A stretch of DNA of 7,648 nt from Anaerolineae bacterium (GTDB taxonomy: Bacteria > Chloroflexota > Anaerolineae > Aggregatilineales > Aggregatilineaceae), in NCBI GenBank assembly GCA_016929355.1, contig JAFGJA010000199.1:1-7648 (forward strand), written 5' to 3'. Every line of letters begins with the position of its first letter. Positions within the stretch are counted from its first letter, which is position 1. The position numbers and the translations under genes are program-made. The notes below the pieces were generated by a model. That model searched no databases. It had not been told where the DNA came from and was given only the letters and a program-made list of their open reading frames with translations. Positions 1 to 4,185 of the stretch are shown here, piece by piece.

Positions 1-13
1 CAAAAACCTGCTT

Positions 14-60
14 TTCTCCCTGCCCCTGCCTGCGGGGGAAGGGTTGGGGATGGGGGTCAA
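14..60. repeat. GC-rich palindromic intergenic repeat, copy 1
   Basis: This is a G/C-skewed imperfect hairpin. The arms at about 18-26 and 35-43 (CCCTGCCCC against GGGGGAAGGG) enclose a TGCCTGC loop, followed by TTGGGGATGGGGGTCAA. The same core (TGCNTGCGGGG, AAGGG, TTGGGG, ATNGGGGTCAA) recurs at 2937-2972, so it is a dispersed family and not a one-off structure. It lies just past the stop codon of the RNA-binding protein gene. Read on the minus strand, the hairpin is followed after about a dozen bases by TTTTT at 2-6, so it might also act as a weak terminator for that gene. What lies before base 1 is unknown. Confidence 0.65.
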
Positions 61-80
61 AAGACTTTTCAAACGGTCTC

Positions 81-629
81 TCAGGATTCCACCCCGGCGG
101 GCATTTTCCCCTTGCGGTTGAAGATCACGCGCCGCACATCGGGCGATATGCGGTAGCGCGCGAGGTAGAAGAAGACGCCGCCTTTGCTGCGCCGCCGTTC
201 GCCATCGCTGGTCATCAAACCTTCACGTTCATCGATTGCCAGCGCTTCCTCGACCAATGCCTCGACAAAAAATGTGCCACACAAGCGCACCATCGCTTCG
301 ATCTGGCGCAGGGGCACATCGTCGGTTTCTTCGAGTGTCTCGATCACGGCGTCCATCGCTTTGCGCTGCTTCGCGGTCAGGTCACGCGGATCAACTTCGG
401 GATAGCTCACGGCCAGCCGGTACTCGCCGAGCGCATGGCCGTTGAATTCGCGGTTGGCTTTGGTGGCGTGTTTCTCCGCCGCCATAGCAATGATCGCAAA
501 CGGCGTCTCCGTTTTTTCTTCAATAGCTATATCAACGGTTTCAACCGTTCCGGCCTGATTGAACAATTCAGCCAGTTCATCCGCCGTTGTTTCTGGTGGA
601 AAATTGGTTACATACAATACACTGCCCAT
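81..629 (-). CDS. RNA-binding protein: N-terminal RRM plus C-terminal PHAX-like RNA-binding domain
   Basis: The protein has 182 residues and probably acts in the cytoplasm as an RNA-binding protein. Residues 3-77 form an RRM fold: the RNP2 strand is LYVTNF (5-10), followed by the helix ADELAELFNQAG and an RNP1-position strand TPFAIIAMA (42-50). That strand has lost the usual RNP1 consensus, with F44 the only aromatic, so canonical base stacking may be weakened. Residues about 84-171 resemble the RNA-binding domain of eukaryotic PHAX (phosphorylated adaptor for RNA export): the segment MVRLCG is followed by a helix, then EGLMTSDGERRRSKGGVFFY (136-155), then LARYRIS. The GL..-G-RRR--GGVF--L signature is the diagnostic part. 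This match is from memory of the family. The ATG at 629-627 has a G-rich Shine-Dalgarno-like stretch (AGGGGGA) about 9 bases upstream. There is no membrane segment. The gene lies 77 bases after the YtxH-like gene and has its own likely promoter. The RNA target is unknown. Confidence 0.88.
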   Translation of the reverse strand: MGSVLYVTNFPPETTADELAELFNQAGTVETVDIAIEEKTETPFAIIAMAAEKHATKANREFNGHALGEYRLAVSYPEVDPRDLTAKQRKAMDAVIETLEETDDVPLRQIEAMVRLCGTFFVEALVEEALAIDEREGLMTSDGERRRSKGGVFFYLARYRISPDVRRVIFNRKGKMPAGVES

Positions 630-675
630 AAGAGTGTGTCCCCCTCGCGTGTGATGAGTTCCGGTACATAGGTCT

Positions 676-684
676 ATTTTAACA
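676..684 (-). promoter_or_regulatory. Extended -10 promoter for the RRM-PHAX gene
   Basis: On the minus strand TGTTAAAAT (684-676) is a TGn extended -10 element with hexamer TAAAAT. It predicts transcription starting near 669 and a leader of about 40 bases. I see no good -35 box at 16-18 bases, which is tolerated by extended -10 promoters. It suggests that the gene is not simply the tail of the upstream membrane-protein operon. Confidence 0.4.
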
Positions 685-706
685 AAACCGCTTCAGGATA
701 ACGACC

Positions 707-1033
707 TTACTTTGGTTTATTTGCTTGATCGGGGTGCTGGCGCGCGGCAATCGCTTTGCCCTCTGCTAACGCATCATCCACCGAATCGCCTTTGAGTTGC
801 TCCAATTGGGCCTGGACGTGTGATACTTGCGCCTGGACCCGTTCGACTGGCTGGCGGATCGTTTCCCCAACGCGGCGGCGAATGATCGTGCCCTGCTGCG
901 TGATCGTCTGGCGGGTTTCGGCCCCACTACGCGGTGACAGCCACGCCGCAAGTGGCGCGCTGATGATGAATCCCGCGATCAAGCCGGTGATAAAGCTGAA
1001 CGACTCGTCGCTGCTTGTTTTTTGCTGTGCCAT
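707..1033 (-). CDS. YtxH-like (gas-vesicle-protein-like) single-pass membrane protein
   Basis: The protein has 108 residues. After a short polar N-terminus, residues about 14-32 form one membrane helix (FITGLIAGFIISAPLAAWL). It runs into LSPRSGAETRQTI (32-44), which matches the YtxH-family hallmark of a Gly-rich helix followed by AP-[KR]-SG-x-x-[TR]R. The rest (45-108) is charged and helical (VERVQAQVSHVQAQLEQLKG), probably a coiled coil on the cytoplasmic side. YtxH proteins are small membrane-anchored proteins of unknown biochemical role, linked in Bacillus to general stress. The ATG is preceded by AAGGAAA at a good distance, and the Shine-Dalgarno lies in the 12-base gap after the stop of the upstream YtxG-like gene, so the two are almost surely co-transcribed. 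Family-level call only. Confidence 0.82.
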   Translation of the reverse strand: MAQQKTSSDESFSFITGLIAGFIISAPLAAWLSPRSGAETRQTITQQGTIIRRRVGETIRQPVERVQAQVSHVQAQLEQLKGDSVDDALAEGKAIAARQHPDQANKPK

Positions 1034-1045
1034 CGTTATTTCCTT

Positions 1046-1603
1046 TTACGCCTTTTTCTCACCCGTTGGATCGCTCGCCCGCTTGAGCGAACGGCGAATC
1101 CCGATAACTTCGCGCAGCACGCCGCCGATTCCCGCCAGTAATGCCGACGTTTTAATCACCGGTTCGACCACATTCTGACTCATGAATTGGGCCGTGCCCT
1201 TGACCGTCGTGACTGTTTCATTGGCATTATCCACAATTGGTTGCACTTCGTTTTGCAGTACGTTCAGCAGCGCTGCCACCTGAATCACCAGCACAATCAG
1301 CGCTGTGCCCATCACGATCCCTTCCATTGCCAGCAAAATGATGAATAGGTCACGGATGATGCCGACCCAGTTCGCCACATCGTCAGGATTGCCGGACAGC
1401 GCCAGCGCCAGCGCGAAAATCAGCAGCAAGATGAATACGGCGACGATGCCCCCGATACCCAGGCCGACCCAAAGCATGATCCGCCCGTTTTTTTTGTCCT
1501 GTGTGTTATCCTGGGTTCCGTCCTGCGCCTCACTCGGCGAGTCGTTCGGGGGTTGCTTGTCCGGTTGGGGTGGGGTTGTTGTTTTATCCGCCATCGGTTG
1601 CAT
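1046..1603 (-). CDS. Two-helix membrane protein, DUF948/YtxG-like
   Basis: The protein has 185 residues. Residues 1-40 are polar and low in complexity (rich in P, Q, D, T, K). There is a first membrane helix at about 43-69 (very Leu/Ala/Ile-rich) and a second at about 84-112. A helical segment LQNEVQPIVDNANETVTTVK (116-135) and a basic end follow. The helix after the membrane part, with regularly spaced N/E/T residues (VQPIVDNANETV), resembles DUF948 and chemoreceptor-like stalks. In Bacillus the DUF948 protein YtxG is encoded next to YtxH, and the same order is seen here, which strengthens the call. The start is ambiguous: ATG at 1603 lies only 2 bases after AGGAG (4 after GAGG), whereas the in-frame ATG at 1594 lies 11 bases after it and gives MADKTTTPP. 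The function is not known. Confidence 0.78.
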   Translation of the reverse strand: MQPMADKTTTPPQPDKQPPNDSPSEAQDGTQDNTQDKKNGRIMLWVGLGIGGIVAVFILLLIFALALALSGNPDDVANWVGIIRDLFIILLAMEGIVMGTALIVLVIQVAALLNVLQNEVQPIVDNANETVTTVKGTAQFMSQNVVEPVIKTSALLAGIGGVLREVIGIRRSLKRASDPTGEKKA

Positions 1604-1625
1604 TTCTCCTCAAAGAGCACAACAC

Positions 1626-1655
1626 TGTATAGTTAGTCTCAAGCCAAAAATCTAA
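1626..1655 (-). promoter_or_regulatory. Possible sigma-70 promoter for the YtxG/YtxH-like pair
   Basis: On the minus strand TTAGAT (1655-1650) and TATACA (1631-1626) are separated by 18 bases, giving a start close to 1619 and a leader of about 16 bases ahead of the AGGAG site. Both boxes are imperfect and the -35 overlaps the stop codon of the upstream small membrane protein, so this is a weak call. Read-through from the upstream gene is the alternative. Confidence 0.3.
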
Positions 1656-1927
1656 TTGCGCCGGGCATGGGCGGGTTGGCGGGTGAGCACGCGCGCGACC
1701 ACTAATGCCAGCCAAGCGCCCATCGTCGCGGGCAGCATGTGCAGGGGGCCAATGTCCATCAGCGTGACGCCGAACATATCGCCGAAAGCGTGCCCCAGCG
1801 CGAAGCCCAACCAGGCCGCTAATAAAAACAGAGCCAATCGTCGCGCATCGCCACCGCTCACCAGATGGAACGCCGCACCATAAAGTGTGGCTAACATGAA
1901 ACTGAAAATCACGGATGGTCCGGGCAT
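1652..1927 (-). CDS. Small three-helix membrane protein, function unknown
   Basis: The protein has 91 residues and is almost wholly hydrophobic. Likely membrane helices are at about 4-24, 29-50 and 64-83, with short basic ends (RR at 29-30, RQPAHARR near the C-terminus). Possibly functional polar residues within or next to helices are H21, H46, D50 and H63. I do not recognise a named family. It precedes the YtxG/YtxH-like pair on the same strand with a gap of 48 bases, so it may be the first gene of that operon. No convincing Shine-Dalgarno precedes the ATG. CATAAT on the minus strand at 1945-1940 would give an almost leaderless transcript, but its -35 is poor. A downstream start is possible; the uninterrupted helix 1 supports the one given. 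Confidence 0.68.
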   Translation of the reverse strand: MPGPSVIFSFMLATLYGAAFHLVSGGDARRLALFLLAAWLGFALGHAFGDMFGVTLMDIGPLHMLPATMGAWLALVVARVLTRQPAHARRN

Positions 1928-1967
1928 GGTGTTGTTTTGATTATGGTGGCGTTAGAAGCAGGTTGTG

Positions 1968-1995
1968 TTGCCCTGCGGCTAACCAATGGTACAAT
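1968..1995 (+). promoter_or_regulatory. Sigma-70 promoter with extended -10 for the DUF3307 gene
   Basis: TTGCCC (1968-1973) and TACAAT (1990-1995) are 16 bases apart, and TGG directly before the hexamer makes it an extended -10. Transcription would start near 2002, leaving a leader of about 48 bases before the TTG start at 2050. The identical hexamer with a TGn extension lies upstream of the tRNA-His gene, which supports both calls. Confidence 0.6.
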
Positions 1996-2049
1996 GCGTC
2001 TAGTTTAGCACAGACTGAAGCATCCCAACACTGTAGACTATGAAGGCGG

Positions 2050-2721
2050 TTGAGTTTGCTGATTCCACATTTGATGTTTGCCCATATGCTGGCCGATTAT
2101 GCGTTGCAGACCAATTGGTTGGTGTCTAAAAAGAGCGAGGGCTGGTTTGGGCTGCTTTTGCATGGCGGCACAGTCGGCTTTATGTCACTCTTTGCGCTGG
2201 CTCCCTATATCGATGATGTCTGGTTCCCGTTGGTGGTGATGGTTGCCATTCATACGCTTCAGGACTATCTCAAGGTTCATTTTGGGCCGCAGCTCAAGGT
2301 ACACGCCTTTTTTCCGTATATGGCCGATCAAGTGTTGCATTACGGCTTGATTCTGGTGATTCAAGCCTGGGCCGGTGGTTCGCTCTCCCCAAAGCCCGCT
2401 CACGCTGAAATCCTGTTTATGTGGGTCGGCACGGCGGTCATTTTTGTGACACGCTACTATGAGGTGACATGGTGGGCCAACTGGCTCGATATGATCCCGT
2501 ATATGAATCGCTGGCGCGTTTTCGGTTACGCGGAACGGATCGCTATGATGACGCTGGCGGTAGCGGGTTTATGGATTGTGGCTCCCCTGTGTATTGTGCC
2601 GCGTTTGTTCGTGTCGTACCGGATCGGCGCACCGATCTGGCAGCAGCGCCGGGGAATGCTGGAAATGGGCTTGGGCGTGGTGGTCAGTGTGTTGACGGGT
2701 TTGGGGCTAAGGTTGGTATAG
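2050..2721 (+). CDS. DUF3307 family integral membrane protein
   Basis: The protein has 223 residues and several membrane helices (about 36-51, 57-70, 95-107, 121-134, 164-183, 203-220). The N-terminal half carries the DUF3307 pattern: HLMFAHMLADYALQTNWL (7-24, with H7, H12, D16 and Q20), LLLHG (H38), AIHTLQDYLK (67-75, with H68 and D72) and MADQVLHYGLI (91-101, with D93, Q94 and H97). These His/Asp residues in and near helices look like a metal or catalytic site, but the family's role is not established. TTG at 2050 is chosen because the conserved HLLxDFxLQT-like segment begins at residue 7 and AAGG lies just upstream. TTG at 2056 is an alternative; ATG at 2074 would cut into the motif. The C-terminal part after about 145 is more variable. 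It is transcribed alone, between a promoter at 1968 and a terminator at 2783. Confidence 0.83.
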   Translation: MSLLIPHLMFAHMLADYALQTNWLVSKKSEGWFGLLLHGGTVGFMSLFALAPYIDDVWFPLVVMVAIHTLQDYLKVHFGPQLKVHAFFPYMADQVLHYGLILVIQAWAGGSLSPKPAHAEILFMWVGTAVIFVTRYYEVTWWANWLDMIPYMNRWRVFGYAERIAMMTLAVAGLWIVAPLCIVPRLFVSYRIGAPIWQQRRGMLEMGLGVVVSVLTGLGLRLV

Positions 2722-2782
2722 ATGTATTGGCGTGAGGTTAATGCACAAATTCCCGATATACCGCCTATTCTGCCGATCAAAA

Positions 2783-2820
2783 AGCGCGCACTTATCGCAC
2801 GCGCTCTGTTTTTTCTTTTT
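2783..2820. terminator. Bidirectional intrinsic terminator between the convergent DUF3307 and fmt genes
   Basis: AGCGCG (2783-2788) pairs with CGCGCT (2800-2805) around an 11-base loop. On the plus strand it is followed, after TG, by TTTTTT C TTTTT (2809-2820). On the minus strand the same stem is followed by TTTTTG, the complement of 2778-2783. It therefore suits both the DUF3307 transcript and the oppositely directed fmt transcript, although the fmt stop is more than 200 bases away with a repeat in between. Confidence 0.65.
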
Positions 2821-2848
2821 CTCTCGTTTTTCTCTTGCTCTTACTTTG

Positions 2849-2997
2849 TCTCTCTATCTTTGCACTTTTAGTTAGTCTGCTTAACCCCACCCTAAATCCC
2901 TCCCCGCAGGCAGGGAGGGACTTGGCTCCCCTTTCCTTGCTTGCGGGGAAAGGGGTTGGGGGATAGGGGTCAATCCAAAAAAACTGCAAAGATAGAG
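2849..2997. mobile_element. 149-bp inverted-repeat (MITE-like) palindromic element
   Basis: TCTCTATCTTTGCACTTTT (2851-2869) is matched in inverted orientation at 2980-2998 with 18 of 19 bases identical. Between them lie two perfect hairpins: TCCCTCCC/GGGAGGGA (2897-2904 with 2913-2920) and CCCCTTTCC/GGAAAGGGG (2928-2936 with 2947-2955). The second hairpin and the TTGGGGGATAGGGGTCAA that follows are homologous to the copy at 14-60. ACTTTG stands at both edges (2843-2848 and 2998-3003) and could be a target-site duplication. No transposase is present, so it would have to be non-autonomous. A purely structural role, such as RNA processing or a cruciform, is the alternative. Confidence 0.5.
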
Positions 2998-3001
2998 ACT
3001 T

Positions 3002-3040
3002 TGTTTTTCTCCGCGTTCTCTGGGTCTCTGCGGTGAATTA
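3002..3040. repeat. Pyrimidine-rich CTCTGCGGTGAA repeat at the end of fmt, copy 1
   Basis: TTTTTCTCCGCGTTCTC and GTCTCTGCGGTGAA (3024-3037) run directly into the fmt stop codon (3038-3040, minus strand). GTCTCTGCGGTGAA recurs exactly at 6601-6614, next to the stop codon of the beta-galactosidase gene. The left part of the same repeat (TTTTCTCTTGCT, 2828-2839) is separated from it by the inverted-repeat element. In the mRNA sense it is purine-rich: TTCACCGCAGAGACCCAGAG. Confidence 0.7.
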
Positions 3041-4000
3041 GTTTCCCAACACACTCCCCGCGAAACCCGGCGCACCGCGCATGAATTCTGTCGCTTCTAT
3101 TGCGGTTCGGCCTTCAAGCTGCAAGCGCGTTGGCGCAAAGAGTCCGTCGCCGGTCCCGATGGCGAAGGGGACCACATCGCCCATTTCCGTGCCTTCGGTA
3201 TCTTCCACCTCGCCAGGAGCCAACCCGGAATGAATATCAATCGGGAAGCCCTCTAGAATCTTGACGCGCTGCCCGTTCCAGAAGGTGTATGTACCCGGCC
3301 AGGGGGTAAACGCGCGCACATGCCGGTCAATTTCAATGGCGGATTGGGTCCAATCCAGCGCACCATCTTCCTTTTTAAGCTGCGGCGCATAGGTGATCAA
3401 ATCCGGGTTGGTGGGCTGCGGGTGCGGCTGGATGCTGCCCGATGCTAACCATTGCAAGGTGTGCATCAGCAGCAGCGCGCCCAACGAGGCCAGCTTATCA
3501 TGCAGCGTTTGCCCGGTTTCCTCCGGCTGGATCGGGATCGAATCTTGCAGCAGAATCGGCCCGGTATCCATGCCCGCATCCATGATCATAGTCGTGATGC
3601 CGGTGTAGATATCGCCCGCCTTCAGCGCTGCCTGGATCGGGGCCGCACCGCGCCAGCGTGGGAGCAGCGAGGCATGAACATTGACCGGCGCGATCTTGGG
3701 AATATCCAATACCTCCTGCCGCAAGATTTGCCCAAACGCGACTACCGCCAGGAAATCCGGTTCCCAGGCGCGAATCTGCTCTACTGCGTCCGGTTCTTGG
3801 CGCAGACTGGCGGGCTGGATGATCGGCAGCGTATGTTCGAGCGCGAGGTCTTTCACGGGCGAAGTACGCAAACTGCGCCCGCGCCCGGCGGGACGATCCG
3901 GTTGGGTGACGACGCCGACCACGTCATAACCGGTAGTATCAAGTAACACGCGCAAGGTGGGGACAGCAAAATCAGGAGTGCCCATGAATACAATTTTCAT
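3038..4000 (-). CDS. fmt: Methionyl-tRNA formyltransferase
   Basis: The protein has 320 residues, the usual full length. It formylates the amino group of Met on initiator tRNA with 10-formyl-tetrahydrofolate, which bacteria use to start translation. The N-terminal formyltransferase domain (about 1-190) starts with MKIVFMGTPDFAVPTLRVLL and the nucleotide-fold strand, has the family loop VVTQPDRPAGRGR (30-42), and contains the folate/catalytic segment APVNVHASLLPRWRGAAPIQ (104-123) with N107 and H109, then MDAGMDTGPIL (140-150) with catalytic D145. The C-terminal OB-fold domain (about 205-320) binds tRNA and ends with LQLEGRTAIEATEFMRG. The ATG at 4000 has GAGGG about 11 bases upstream. In many bacteria fmt follows def; here it stands alone, divergent from tRNA-His. 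The stop codon abuts a dispersed repeat. Confidence 0.98.
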   Translation of the reverse strand: MKIVFMGTPDFAVPTLRVLLDTTGYDVVGVVTQPDRPAGRGRSLRTSPVKDLALEHTLPIIQPASLRQEPDAVEQIRAWEPDFLAVVAFGQILRQEVLDIPKIAPVNVHASLLPRWRGAAPIQAALKAGDIYTGITTMIMDAGMDTGPILLQDSIPIQPEETGQTLHDKLASLGALLLMHTLQWLASGSIQPHPQPTNPDLITYAPQLKKEDGALDWTQSAIEIDRHVRAFTPWPGTYTFWNGQRVKILEGFPIDIHSGLAPGEVEDTEGTEMGDVVPFAIGTGDGLFAPTRLQLEGRTAIEATEFMRGAPGFAGSVLGN

Positions 4001-4045
4001 CGTGTTTTTGCCCTCAAATTCGCTCTAGCATGACCCATCAGTTTA

Positions 4046-4054
4046 TGCTACAAT
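4046..4054 (+). promoter_or_regulatory. Extended -10 promoter of tRNA-His
   Basis: TGCTACAAT (4046-4054) is a TGn extension with the hexamer TACAAT, predicting a start near 4061, ten bases before the mature 5' end of the tRNA. No good -35 is visible. The same TGnTACAAT occurs at 1987-1995. Confidence 0.55.
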
Positions 4055-4070
4055 GTTTCGCGTAATACAT

Positions 4071-4147
4071 GGTGGCTGTGGTGCAGTGGTTAGCATGCCT
4101 GACTGTGGATCAGGAGGTCGAGGGTTCAAATCCGTCCAGCCACCCCA
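4071..4147 (+). tRNA. tRNA-His (anticodon GTG)
   Basis: A complete cloverleaf is visible. The acceptor arms GTGGCTG (4072-4078) and CAGCCAC (4137-4143) pair perfectly. The D-arm has the AGTGGTTAG loop. The anticodon stem CCTGA/TCAGG (4098-4102 with 4110-4114) encloses the loop CTGTGGA with GTG at 4105-4107, and the T-arm loop is TTCAAAT. The template encodes the extra G-1 (4071) opposite C73 (4144), the identity element of bacterial tRNA-His, and also encodes the 3' CCA (4145-4147). It has its own promoter and terminator and is a single-gene unit. Confidence 0.97.
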
Positions 4148-4161
4148 ATATTTTCCTAACT

Positions 4162-4185
4162 ACGGCGCATTTTGCGTCGTTTTTT
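4162..4185 (+). terminator. Intrinsic terminator of tRNA-His
   Basis: ACGGCGCA (4162-4169) pairs with TGCGTCGT (4173-4180), eight pairs including one G-T, around a TTT loop, followed directly by T-residues to 4185. It ends 38 bases after the tRNA. The T-run overlaps the stop codon of the convergent SRPBCC gene (4184-4186). Confidence 0.8.

Noticed and set aside
2722..2870. A 49-codon frame starting at the ATG directly after the DUF3307 stop (MYWREVNAQIPDIPP...)
   Set aside because: It has no Shine-Dalgarno, runs across the terminator, and its second half is just the T/C-rich repeat read as Phe, Leu and Ser.
2821..3040. CRISPR array or small-RNA cluster in the repeat-rich gap
   Set aside because: The repeats are inverted and nested, with no regular spacer-repeat periodicity and no cas gene nearby.
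3452..3946. 164-codon plus-strand frame antisense to fmt
   Set aside because: It lies opposite clearly conserved fmt motifs and has no features of its own.
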